From: Coxiellaceae bacterium
GTDB taxonomy: Bacteria; Pseudomonadota; Gammaproteobacteria; Comchoanobacterales; Comchoanobacteraceae
Assembly (NCBI GenBank): GCA_902603055.1
Contig: CACKTD010000003.1
Location: 1-64,000 of the forward strand
DNA: 64,000 nucleotides
Reading direction: 5' to 3'
Positions within the stretch are counted from its first letter, which is position 1, and each line of letters begins with the position of its first letter. Shown here in pieces: positions 8,930-16,846 of the stretch. Made by a program: the position numbers and the translations under genes. Below the pieces are notes generated by a model, which saw only the letters and a list, made by a program, of their open reading frames with translations, was not told the origin of the DNA and did not search any database.

Positions 8930-9685
8930 ATGATAAATTTGAACAACGTAATCATTGAATACCCGCTTATGCAATTCAATTCACATAGTTTGCGTGCTCG
9001 TATTGAATATTTTCTAAGGCTTAGAAAAGGTAGTGATTATAAAGAAATATCCCCAAAGGTTGTGGGTTTGAACGATGTGACTTTAAGCATAAACCCTGGA
9101 GACCGAGTGTCTGTAATCGGTCACAATGGCGCGGGTAAGACAACACTGTTGCGAGCAATGAGCGGTATTTACCCTTCCACATCCACAAAAGGTAGGATTA
9201 GTGTAGAGGGTAGCATCAGTAGTATTATTGACATTTCTTTTGGTTTTGAAGACGAGCTATCGGGAATAAAGAATATCGAACTCGGCTTGGTATTTGCGGG
9301 TAAAACATTTTCACAGGCAAAAGAACTGGCACCAATAATTGCACATGAAGCGCTTATTGGAGATGCCATACATCGACCGATTTATACTTACAGCACAGGT
9401 ATGGCTCTGCGAGTTGCATTCGCTCTCGCAACTTACGAGCAGCCAGAAATTCTAATTATGGACGAGATATTAGGAGCTGGAGATGAAGCATTTCGGTCTA
9501 TTGCGCAAAATAAAATAGATAATCTTATTGATAATTCAAAAATATGCGTTTTGAGTACTCATGATTTGGCTGCTGTACGTAAGTATACAACCAAATGCCT
9601 ACTTATGAACAAAGGGTCTGTCCAATTTTATGGTGACGTAGAAGAGGCCATAGATATATATTTGAGCGATGTGCACAAACAATGA
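8930..9685 (+). CDS. wzt: ABC transporter ATPase for polysaccharide export
   Basis: The energising subunit of the Wzm/Wzt exporter. Motifs in order are Walker A GHNGAGKTTLL near residue 64, the signature YSTGMALRVAFALAT (in place of LSGGQ, as is normal for Wzt), Walker B ILIMDEILGAGDEAF and the switch histidine in LSTHD. At 251 residues it ends soon after the nucleotide-binding domain, so it lacks the C-terminal carbohydrate-binding domain that recognises capped chain ends in systems such as E. coli O9a. Export is therefore likely independent of a terminal cap. Its stop overlaps the next gene. Confidence 0.93.
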   Translation: MINLNNVIIEYPLMQFNSHSLRARIEYFLRLRKGSDYKEISPKVVGLNDVTLSINPGDRVSVIGHNGAGKTTLLRAMSGIYPSTSTKGRISVEGSISSIIDISFGFEDELSGIKNIELGLVFAGKTFSQAKELAPIIAHEALIGDAIHRPIYTYSTGMALRVAFALATYEQPEILIMDEILGAGDEAFRSIAQNKIDNLIDNSKICVLSTHDLAAVRKYTTKCLLMNKGSVQFYGDVEEAIDIYLSDVHKQ

Positions 9686-10800
9686 ATGTCCTCCACGTAT
9701 ACAAAACGTCCATGCCAGCCAGTTATGGTGGTGTTGAGAGCTTTATTGATACGCTGTGCAAGCAGGACAGTAAATTAGGTGTCAAAAATACCGTTCTGAC
9801 ATTGCATCCTGAGCCCCAGAAACAACCAATTGAAATGGACGGTTATTCCGTTCATCAAGCAAAACAAAATCTCTTTTTAGCTTCAACAGGTTTTTCAGTA
9901 TCTGCCTTTTGCAAATTTAAGCGATTGTCGAATGATGCGGATATTATCCATTATCACTTTCCTAATCCTTTTGCAGATATGCTTCATGTGGCATATCGGC
10001 CCAAAAAGCCATCTATAGTTACCTATCACTCAGATATCATAAAACAAAAACACTTACTTCATATTTATAGGCCGCTGAAACAACGGTTTTTAAACTCTGT
10101 TGACCAGATCGTTGCGACTTCCCCCAATTACTTTATCTCAAGCGGTGTTTTGCAACAATACGCTGATAAAGTATCTGTCATTCCTATTGGCATAGACCCG
10201 AAAGCTTATGAAACGGTTGATTCTGAACGCTTAGATTTTTGGCGAAGCCGTTTATCAAAGCCTTTCTTTTTATTTATTGGCGCCATGAGGTATTACAAGG
10301 GGCTTCATATTGCCCTTGAGGCTGTTGCAGGAACAGAAATTCAAATAGCGATAGCTGGCATTAACGGAATTGAAAAAGACCTGAAAGCCCAAGCGGCGGC
10401 ACTTCAATTGAAAAACATTGATTTTCTTGGCTTTGTTAACGATAAGGATAAAATCGCGCTGCTTCATCTTTGCCATGGCTTTATTTTTCCTTCTTATCTT
10501 CGCTCTGAGGCGTTTGGCATCTCTCTTTTAGAGGCTGCAATAGTTGGAAAACCGATGATTTCATGCGAGATCGGCACAGGAACGACCTTTGTTAATTCTG
10601 CAAATGAAACAGGACTTGTCGTTAACCCAGGATCACCTAGTGAGTTACGTGAGGCGATGCAGTATCTTTTAGATAATCCAGAGGTTGCTGCCGCTATGGG
10701 AAAAAATGCAAAGAAACGATCCTTAGAATTATTTACTGCAGATCAACAAGCTAAGTCGTACTATGATCTCTATCAGCAATTACTCAATTCGAATCATTAA
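9682..10800 (+). CDS. Glycosyltransferase family 4 enzyme
   Basis: A typical GT4 glycosyltransferase of 372 residues with a GT-B fold. The acceptor domain begins with VLHVYKTSMPASYGGVE and holds IIHYHFPNP and TYHSDI. The donor domain begins at FFLFIGAMRYYKGLHIALEA, and the conserved EAFGISLLEAAIVGKPMI region (E-x7-E) binds the nucleotide sugar phosphates. This is the arrangement of mannosyl- and perosaminyl-transferases. It is the last gene of the operon, overlapping wzt by four bases. No terminator-like hairpin follows at once. Confidence 0.9.
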   Translation: MNVLHVYKTSMPASYGGVESFIDTLCKQDSKLGVKNTVLTLHPEPQKQPIEMDGYSVHQAKQNLFLASTGFSVSAFCKFKRLSNDADIIHYHFPNPFADMLHVAYRPKKPSIVTYHSDIIKQKHLLHIYRPLKQRFLNSVDQIVATSPNYFISSGVLQQYADKVSVIPIGIDPKAYETVDSERLDFWRSRLSKPFFLFIGAMRYYKGLHIALEAVAGTEIQIAIAGINGIEKDLKAQAAALQLKNIDFLGFVNDKDKIALLHLCHGFIFPSYLRSEAFGISLLEAAIVGKPMISCEIGTGTTFVNSANETGLVVNPGSPSELREAMQYLLDNPEVAAAMGKNAKKRSLELFTADQQAKSYYDLYQQLLNSNH

Positions 10801-10824
10801 AATAGTTCAATTTTTCAATAGGAT

Positions 10825-11304
10825 TTGTTCAGCCAGCATCTCTTCGGTCAGGCTGAATATTTCCCGGGCGCAGAAAAATACACATTGCAGCCACTTATCG
10901 ATAATGGCGTTGATGCTTTGGCCTGTGCTGATATTGATGGGCTGGAAGATATTAAATTAGTCGAAATCCAACATCAGTTTCTGGGGCCTTATAATGACAA
11001 ACAGACGTTGCGCTCAAATGATGTGTTTGCGTCCTTAGAATCAAGAGATCGTGAATTTCCAAACTTTGGCAGATTGGTATCCGCTAGTTTTTCGGTGAAA
11101 TTTGAAAATGCCAAGCGCCCGCGCATGATCAAGGTACGAACACCAAATGTTGCCAATTTTGACCGTAAAGAAGATTCTCACCTGATTGAAACATGGTTGC
11201 GGAAGCGTGGCTTTGTGAATGAGCAGAAAGAGGAAGAAGACAGCACACAACCCGTAACGCATCAGGAGAGCCATGACGCCGTATCAATCGCCGCAATGGC
11301 GTAA
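10825..11304 (+). pseudogene. Truncated gene of unknown family, C-terminal part
   Basis: The frame opens just after a stop (TAG 10819-10821). Only a weak TTG with no Shine-Dalgarno could start it, yet the protein is coherent from the first codons, so I read it as a gene cut at its 5' end by the adjoining polysaccharide operon. The 159 residues are hydrophilic and hold a basic stretch (KFENAKRPRMIKVRTPN) and an acidic, glutamine-rich tail. I do not recognise the family. GC looks much higher than in the surrounding chromosome, as in the next gene, which it overlaps by 32 bases. The two were probably one operon in the donor. Confidence 0.5.
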
Positions 11305-12331
11305 ACTCACAGAGCTTTCTGGTGGCAAGGGTGTAAAAGCTGAATGGCAAAACTTTCCAGCAGAGCTGCTTGCCATCACCAATGAGCAAGCATCCGCCAT
11401 TCCCTGTAATGGCAGAGCTGGCTGCTACATGAATGTCGTGCGGCATGGGCCAAACGATATTGTCGGCATCTGTACGTCAGATACTAAGCAGTGCGACCGC
11501 CGCACAATTGAAAAATCAGAACTTGCGCTGTATCGCATCGATCACAAAAAACTGTCTACCAAGGTTGCCGCCGCCATTGGTTTTACCGAGCAACACGAAA
11601 AAATCACAGGCTATACGGCCCTTTGGAAATTTGGTGTGCTGAATCCGCAAGCCGAGCATAGCTTTCCTGTGTATTGCTTTTTGGGCCAGACATCCTCGCA
11701 GCTGGATAAGATCGTCAATCAGCTTTGTATGGGCGAGCAGACGTTTCTATTGATTGCCGCCACCAGCAGTCTTATCAGCACTGCCAGCTCTGATGCGAGT
11801 AGCAGGCATAAATCCAAACTCATCGGCATAAATGATGTGCTTGCCGTTGATGGCGCAGGCAAGGTCACGGCGAAAGACAGTGCTCAAACAATCGTCTCCA
11901 ATTGGCTGGAAACAGTGTTGCCAAAATCAGCGAAGCCGGGATCGGAGTATCAATTCCCGACACCAGCAGGCGCAACGTGGGAGCAGTTTGTGTTCGAATT
12001 TACCGCAACAGAGATGTTGTCAGTGACATGCGGTCAAACTCAACAACGTTTGGAACCTGAGCATCTGAAGATGAAAGATCAGAGATCTGGGAAAAGAACG
12101 AACCAGTGGACGCTTCTATTGGTTCTTGCAAAAACCGGAGGAAGCCTCTCGTGGCAAGATAGCGATGCAGACGATAAGCTAAAAAAGCAGAAGCAGGAAT
12201 TAGCAAACAAGCTCAAACAATCCTTTGGCCTTTCCGAAGACCCGCTTCCATGGTCGCGTAAGGAAAATTGCTATAAAGCCAGATTCACCATTCGTGCAGA
12301 TGATAACGTGCTGCGCCAGCTCACTGGTTGA
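11273..12331 (+). CDS. Unknown protein with a four-cysteine N-terminal motif
   Basis: A 352-residue soluble protein that I cannot assign. The N-terminal third has four cysteines at residues 45, 51, 67 and 74 (C-x5-C-x15-C-x6-C), flanked by basic residues, which could bind zinc. The middle region is rich in Ala, Ser and Thr, and a Lys/Gln-rich helical stretch (KLKKQKQELANKLKQ) precedes the end. The ATG lies within the end of the preceding gene, suggesting coupling. Base composition near 50% GC differs sharply from the local chromosome. Its place between a polysaccharide island and a tRNA gene fits cargo of an integrated element, perhaps DNA-related or defensive, but that is inference. Confidence 0.6.
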   Translation: MTPYQSPQWRKLTELSGGKGVKAEWQNFPAELLAITNEQASAIPCNGRAGCYMNVVRHGPNDIVGICTSDTKQCDRRTIEKSELALYRIDHKKLSTKVAAAIGFTEQHEKITGYTALWKFGVLNPQAEHSFPVYCFLGQTSSQLDKIVNQLCMGEQTFLLIAATSSLISTASSDASSRHKSKLIGINDVLAVDGAGKVTAKDSAQTIVSNWLETVLPKSAKPGSEYQFPTPAGATWEQFVFEFTATEMLSVTCGQTQQRLEPEHLKMKDQRSGKRTNQWTLLLVLAKTGGSLSWQDSDADDKLKKQKQELANKLKQSFGLSEDPLPWSRKENCYKARFTIRADDNVLRQLTG

Positions 12332-12399
12332 CAATGATAGGCATAGACTGGTGCGAACTGGTTAATTGCCAAGCCCTTGATTTCCCATGACTAAAAGCT

Positions 12400-12431
12400 C
12401 CGTACTTCGCTTTTCCAAGTACGGTGTTTTT
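12400..12431 (+). terminator. Rho-independent terminator after the unknown gene pair
   Basis: CCGTACTT (12400-12407) pairs perfectly with AAGTACGG (12417-12424) around a 9-base loop, and TGTTTTTC follows. It would end transcripts coming from the island side. Confidence 0.7.
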
Positions 12432-12510
12432 CAGGAAAGGAGCATATATAGGAGGAAAATTAGAGAAAAACGGGGTATTTTTATAGAGTGGAAGTCAATT
12501 GCAAATAGCG

Positions 12511-12537
12511 AAAAAGCCCGCAAATGCTGGGCTTTTG
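12511..12537 (-). terminator. Terminator downstream of tRNA-Ser
   Basis: AAAAGCCC (12512-12519) and GGGCTTTT (12529-12536) form an 8-base-pair stem with a 9-base loop. Read on the minus strand, a run of T follows, so it serves the tRNA-Ser transcript. It may act in both directions. Confidence 0.7.
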
Positions 12538-12540
12538 AGG

Positions 12541-12560
12541 CTATGCCATCGAAGGCATAG
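12541..12560. repeat. Short perfect inverted repeat between tRNA-Ser and its terminator
   Basis: CTATGCC (12541-12547) pairs with GGCATAG (12554-12560) around ATCGAA. It lies in the 3' trailer of the tRNA-Ser transcript. It may be a processing structure or a binding site; there is no T run to make it a terminator. Confidence 0.45.
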
Positions 12561-12580
12561 ACAAGTTCGTTTGTAGTCAA

Positions 12581-12670
12581 TGGCGGAGAGAGAGGGATTC
12601 GAACCCTCGGTACGTTTTAGCGCACACACGCTTTCCAGGCGTGCCCCTTCGACCGCTCGGGCACCTCTCC
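12581..12670 (-). tRNA. tRNA-Ser (anticodon GGA)
   Basis: The minus strand gives a 90-base class II tRNA beginning GGAGAGGTGCCCGAG and ending CTCTCCGCCA, with CCA encoded. The acceptor stem GGAGAGG pairs with TCTCTCC. The anticodon stem CACGC/GCGTG encloses CTGGAAA, so the anticodon is GGA (serine UCC/UCU codons). The long variable arm and the T arm GAGGGTTCGAATCCCTC are present. The gene borders the foreign-looking region, which makes its 3' end a candidate integration site. Confidence 0.95.
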
Positions 12671-12723
12671 AAAAGCTCTAATATATTACTTTTCATATAT
12701 AGTAGTCAATGTATTCTATTGTA

Positions 12724-13353
12724 TTAAATCCAACCATCACAATCGGGAATATCTTCATCGTTGTCTAAGTTTTGAAGCCGATTATAGGAGTAGCACATTT
12801 TAATGATATTACCAAAATGATGTTCTAGATTAAAAGACTCATTTTCCTTTAATTCAATGAACTTATCGACTATTAGTTTTTGAAAAGCAGATTTACATAA
12901 TTTTGGCTTTAGAATAGGGCACTCACCAAGCCAATATTGTATAAATCCCTTGGACATGTCTTCACATTCAGGATCATAATCAATATATGTTTTTTCAATT
13001 TCTTGTGATGAATATCCGAGTAGAGATAATACAAATAGATTAGCAAGACTAATTCCAACCAACGCAAGAAAATGTCGCTCGTCAATATGTATTGAACGTT
13101 GTTTTTTATTTAGCTGTTCGTTGATGTTTTCTTTTAAAATTTGATTAAAAGTAGGGCAGTTAAGCATGAACTCAAGTAATAGTTTAGATTTTTCTTCATT
13201 CCCAAATGTTGTGAACACATACATAATTTGTTGGTAGTAGCTTTCTACGATTAGCTTAATATGTGTCAGTTTATAGCAACAATGATGATTGAAAAATGAA
13301 TTAAGACTTACTAACATCACTTCCCAATTTAATAAATCAGGACTGGTTGTCAA
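12724..13353 (-). CDS. Hypothetical protein
   Basis: A 209-residue protein that I do not recognise. It appears mostly helical, with no signal peptide. A moderately hydrophobic stretch (FLALVGISLANLFVLSLLG, about residues 94-112) may be a membrane span or a buried helix. The C-terminus is acidic (NDEDIPDCDGW), and several cysteines are spread through the chain. The codon use is AT-rich like the chromosome rather than like the island. It is divergent from the helicase gene. Its lack of recognisable motifs leaves even a broad role open. Confidence 0.55.
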   Translation of the reverse strand: MTTSPDLLNWEVMLVSLNSFFNHHCCYKLTHIKLIVESYYQQIMYVFTTFGNEEKSKLLLEFMLNCPTFNQILKENINEQLNKKQRSIHIDERHFLALVGISLANLFVLSLLGYSSQEIEKTYIDYDPECEDMSKGFIQYWLGECPILKPKLCKSAFQKLIVDKFIELKENESFNLEHHFGNIIKMCYSYNRLQNLDNDEDIPDCDGWI

Positions 13354-13461
13354 GCAAAAATAGTACTGATTAAAATAAATAGCTTTCTTAAATTATCAAA
13401 GTATGGTACTTTAATAAAGCACTCTTGCACTCTCTATGGATAAATTAAAACGAGATTATAA

Positions 13462-14694
13462 ATGAACGACTTTAAAAACTTTGACCTCCCTATGCCTTTA
13501 ATGAATACCTTAGAGAGTATGAATTTCAATGAACCCACACCAATTCAGGCTAAAACAATCCCTCTGGCACTTGCTGGTAAGGATATTTTAGGTTCTGCCC
13601 AAACAGGTACTGGAAAAACAGGTGCGTTTGGTATTCCTCTGGTTGCAAAACTTTTAAATGAACCGTCAGGTCAGTTTTTAGTCATAACTCCAACGCGTGA
13701 ATTAGCTAATCAGGTCATGAAACAGTTAAGAATCATGTTAGGACGTTACGCTAAGGTCAAAACTGCATTATTGATTGGTGGTGCACCTATGCCAAAACAA
13801 TTACAGCAACTCAAAGAAAAGCCACGATTAATTGTTGGAACACCTGGTCGAATCACTGATCATTTAAAACGCAATAGTCTCAAGTTTGTTAATGTTAAAT
13901 ATGTTGTTCTAGATGAAACAGATCGTATGTTGGATATGGGCTTTTCTATCCAAATTGATGAAATCATGACATTCATAAAATCAAAACATCAAACATTACT
14001 ATTTTCAGCTACTTTACCAGCTAATATTGTTAAGGTTGCTAAAAAGTATCTAAATAACCCAGAACAAATCGAAATTAATAAATCTCTCAAGCCTGCCGAG
14101 AATTTAGAGCAAACCGTTTTACAAGTTAAGGATGCTGAAAAATATGATCAATTAATCAAACATCTAGGTGATTGTGCAGGATCTGTGATTATTTTTATGA
14201 AGACCAAGCATTCCACAGAAAAAATGGCTAAGAAATTAAATAAAGAAGGTTTTAAAGCTGATGCCATACATGGTGATTTAAGACAAAATAAACGTGACCG
14301 TGTTATTCGGTTATTCAGACAATCACAATATCAAATTTTGGTTGCTACTGACGTAGCATCTAGAGGTTTAGACATACCTCATATTGAAAATGTAATCAAT
14401 TATGATTTACCTCAGTGTCCAGAAGATTATATACATCGTATTGGTCGTACCGCTCGAGCAGGAGCAAAAGGACATGCGCTCAACTTAATAGCACCGATTG
14501 ATAAAATGAAGTGGGTTGCTATTAATCATATGATGAATCCAGATGCCCCTAAGCCAAAACCTGAGAAAAAGAAAAGTGGTTTTAAATCAAAGTTTAAAAA
14601 GACTTTTAAGTTTAAAAAACCAACGGATGTTAAAAAATCCTCTAATTTTAAGAAGAAGCCACGCAGAAAAGTAGCAGCTGCTAGAACTGCTTAA
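13462..14694 (+). CDS. DEAD-box family ATP-dependent RNA helicase (RhlE-like)
   Basis: A 410-residue RNA helicase likely acting in ribosome assembly or RNA decay. Motifs run in order: Q motif (FNEPTPIQ), Walker A AQTGTGKT at residues 46-53, PTRELA, GTPGR, motif II DETD at 151-154, SAT, and in domain 2 IHGDLRQNKRDRVI, ATDVASRGLDI and HRIGRTARAG. Motif II reads DETD instead of DEAD. The C-terminal 60 residues are lysine-rich (many KFKK and FKSKF units) and probably bind RNA non-specifically. A 6-base inverted repeat (AAAGTA-TGG-TACTTT, 13398-13412) lies in its upstream region. The exact subfamily is uncertain. Confidence 0.92.
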   Translation: MNDFKNFDLPMPLMNTLESMNFNEPTPIQAKTIPLALAGKDILGSAQTGTGKTGAFGIPLVAKLLNEPSGQFLVITPTRELANQVMKQLRIMLGRYAKVKTALLIGGAPMPKQLQQLKEKPRLIVGTPGRITDHLKRNSLKFVNVKYVVLDETDRMLDMGFSIQIDEIMTFIKSKHQTLLFSATLPANIVKVAKKYLNNPEQIEINKSLKPAENLEQTVLQVKDAEKYDQLIKHLGDCAGSVIIFMKTKHSTEKMAKKLNKEGFKADAIHGDLRQNKRDRVIRLFRQSQYQILVATDVASRGLDIPHIENVINYDLPQCPEDYIHRIGRTARAGAKGHALNLIAPIDKMKWVAINHMMNPDAPKPKPEKKKSGFKSKFKKTFKFKKPTDVKKSSNFKKKPRRKVAAARTA

Positions 14695-14722
14695 TCATTC
14701 TTAATTATTATTTATATTGGCA

Positions 14723-15493
14723 TCAACTCGGTGAAAGGTGAGGTTGAGTAACCAAATATTCTTGAATTTGTTGAATACTCTCAGTTTTCATCGCTGGTGT
14801 GATTTCTGATGGTGATTGTATGTCAAAATGCAATCGTGCATATAACTCAACATAAATTAACATCGCATTTGTTATTTGCAAATAATCCATAAGACTATTG
14901 TTATCCTGGTTACGATGGCGTAATTGACTAAATTGTAATGCAGCCATTTCAATAGGAGAGGGCTCTTGTAAAAATCCTGAATCATCAACTTGTTTGTTAT
15001 CTAAAATCATTTGACGACATATATATGGTTCATTTGTATATAAAATAGCTTGAGTCAGTGGGTTGATACTTCTCCAATAAAGACCAGACCTAGATTTAAA
15101 ATAAATGGGTTTGATATTAATTTTTTGATTGACCATAGCATCAATAAGATCAACATTATTCGTTTGTAATGCGTGTGATAGTAATGAAGTAATTGGTTTT
15201 TTTTCTTGATATTGATGCTGAACGATAATTTTATTATCTTTTTCATCATACGAATAGCTATCAAGTGGTACTAAATGTCCTTTTTCTCCATCCATAATAA
15301 GGTCTCCATCCATGCCAGATTGCATGAGATGATTTACCAGTTTTGAGTCCTCTAAATAGACAGCCGTCTTTAATAAATGATAATCATCAGGGAAGAAGTT
15401 ACCAGATAATACTTTTTTTGAAAAATGATCCGTTTCTAGAGGTTTGCATGCGAACATACTCAGTGTTGTTGTTAGTATTGAATAAATGTTCAT
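14723..15493 (-). CDS. Ankyrin-like repeat protein, possibly exported
   Basis: A 256-residue protein. The first 16 residues are hydrophobic and end in FAC, which might be a poor lipobox, but positively charged residues are missing and the -3 position is Met, so export is uncertain. The body shows at least three ankyrin-like helix pairs: YHLLKTAVYLEDSKLVNHLMQSG, ITSLLSHALQTNNVDLIDAMV and LTQAILYTNEPYICRQMIL. Such repeats mediate protein binding and are common in effectors of intracellular bacteria. No partner is suggested by neighbours: the helicase gene ends 28 bases away in convergent orientation. Confidence 0.55.
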   Translation of the reverse strand: MNIYSILTTTLSMFACKPLETDHFSKKVLSGNFFPDDYHLLKTAVYLEDSKLVNHLMQSGMDGDLIMDGEKGHLVPLDSYSYDEKDNKIIVQHQYQEKKPITSLLSHALQTNNVDLIDAMVNQKINIKPIYFKSRSGLYWRSINPLTQAILYTNEPYICRQMILDNKQVDDSGFLQEPSPIEMAALQFSQLRHRNQDNNSLMDYLQITNAMLIYVELYARLHFDIQSPSEITPAMKTESIQQIQEYLVTQPHLSPS

Positions 15494-15613
15494 AATGTTG
15501 TCCTCTCTTCAGTCTTTACAATAATTTCACAAGATGTAGATGGTTTGTAACTACTTTTTGTAAATTACAATTATCCCTAATATTGTATTACTTTAGTTCC
15601 TAAGCTGTTAAAA

Positions 15614-16180
15614 TCAAGTGCTATTTTTGGATTTAGGGAGCATTCTTTGTAAAATGGGATCGCCTTTATATACGTGATATAGAGTTGCAAAAATATGTAT
15701 GGATATCAAAGTAGCAAATAGATACCCGAGCACTTGATGAATGTCGTAAAACTGGCCTGCTAAGCGCTTATCCAATGGTATAAAAAACAAAGTTGGTAGA
15801 CCCCATGGCATTTTGTTTACTGCTGAGGACATGATCCAACCAGATAGTGGGTTAACAATTAATAATGAGTAGAGGCTCATGTGGGATATTTTAGCAACGA
15901 TGACATTTAACTTTGAAAGTGGTAGTGGTGGTGCAGGATGGATGATACGCAACCCTATGCGCCAAAACGTTAAGAAAAGAACAATGATGCCGATGAGCTT
16001 ATGAAAGTTACGCACAGTACCTTTAAAAACGAACCCATTTGAAAATCCTAATATAAATCCCCCAATAACATTGCTAATTACTAAAAAAGCAATTATCCAA
16101 TGGAGTAGTTGTTGTGCTTTTGTATAACGATCGTTAATACTAAGCGTCTTGATATTTGGTTGGATCTTCAATTTTCGCAT
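15614..16180 (-). CDS. Cytochrome b561 family protein
   Basis: An inner membrane di-heme cytochrome of 188 residues with four membrane spans. Predicted heme ligands are His27 (QLLHW), His60 (NFHK) and histidines in the C-terminal spans ([14 protein letters not shown]). GWIMSS and the PLP region match the YodB/CybB type, which passes electrons from quinol to acceptors such as superoxide. The start overlaps the 3' end of queC by 41 bases, and no other usable start lies before the first span, so the overlap seems real. It is probably cotranscribed with queC. Confidence 0.85.
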   Translation of the reverse strand: MRKLKIQPNIKTLSINDRYTKAQQLLHWIIAFLVISNVIGGFILGFSNGFVFKGTVRNFHKLIGIIVLFLTFWRIGLRIIHPAPPLPLSKLNVIVAKISHMSLYSLLIVNPLSGWIMSSAVNKMPWGLPTLFFIPLDKRLAGQFYDIHQVLGYLFATLISIHIFATLYHVYKGDPILQRMLPKSKNST

Positions 16181-16814
16181 CTATGAACCCCTTTTGTCTA
16201 AGCATACAACTATCACACTGTCCACATGCTCTGCCTAAAGTATCAGCCTGATAGCAGGATATTGTCATGGAGTAATCCACACCAAGCTCAATACCTAATT
16301 CAATGGTCTTTGCTTTTGATAAGTAAATCAAGGGGGCATGAATACTGATTCTTTTATCTTCGATACCTAATTTAGTTGCAAAATTAGCCATTTGTGTAAA
16401 AGATTCGATAAATTCAGGCCTACAATCAGGATAGCCGGAATAATCCACACTACTGACACCTATAAAAATATGTTGACACTCAATTACTTCTGCCCAGGCT
16501 AATGCATGACTTAAGAATATTGTATTTCTTGCAGGAACATAAGTATTAGGTATTTTGTCAGAGTCGCTGGGTTTAATCGTAGAAGAATGATCGGTGAGGG
16601 CAGAGCCTTTTAATTTGCTCAGGTAATTCATTTGAATGATTTCATGGCGTTTTACATGGAACTGCTGAGCAATGCGTTTTGCTTGCTCAAGCTCAACTTT
16701 ATGACGTTGGCCATAATCAAAACTGAGTGCATATATATCAAATCCACGCATTTGTGCATATGCAAGACATGTTGTGGAATCAAGTCCACCAGATAATAGA
16801 ACAATTGCTTTCAT
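16140..16814 (-). CDS. queC: 7-cyano-7-deazaguanine synthase
   Basis: QueC converts 7-carboxy-7-deazaguanine to preQ0 with ATP and ammonia, a step toward queuosine in tRNA. The PP-loop [12 protein letters not shown] stands at the N-terminus. The zinc site is C-x8-C-x2-C-x2-C in [17 protein letters not shown] near the C-terminus. The length of 224 residues is normal. None of the other queuosine genes lies in this window. It lies 32 bases downstream of valS on the same strand. Confidence 0.95.
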   Translation of the reverse strand: MKAIVLLSGGLDSTTCLAYAQMRGFDIYALSFDYGQRHKVELEQAKRIAQQFHVKRHEIIQMNYLSKLKGSALTDHSSTIKPSDSDKIPNTYVPARNTIFLSHALAWAEVIECQHIFIGVSSVDYSGYPDCRPEFIESFTQMANFATKLGIEDKRISIHAPLIYLSKAKTIELGIELGVDYSMTISCYQADTLGRACGQCDSCMLRQKGFIDAKIEDPTKYQDA

Positions 16815-16846
16815 AATTATTTAACCTTAAAGCTCATAGTAACTTT

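Noticed and set aside
14723-14790. Frameshift joining the helicase and the ankyrin-like gene
   Set aside because: The genes are convergent and both end normally.
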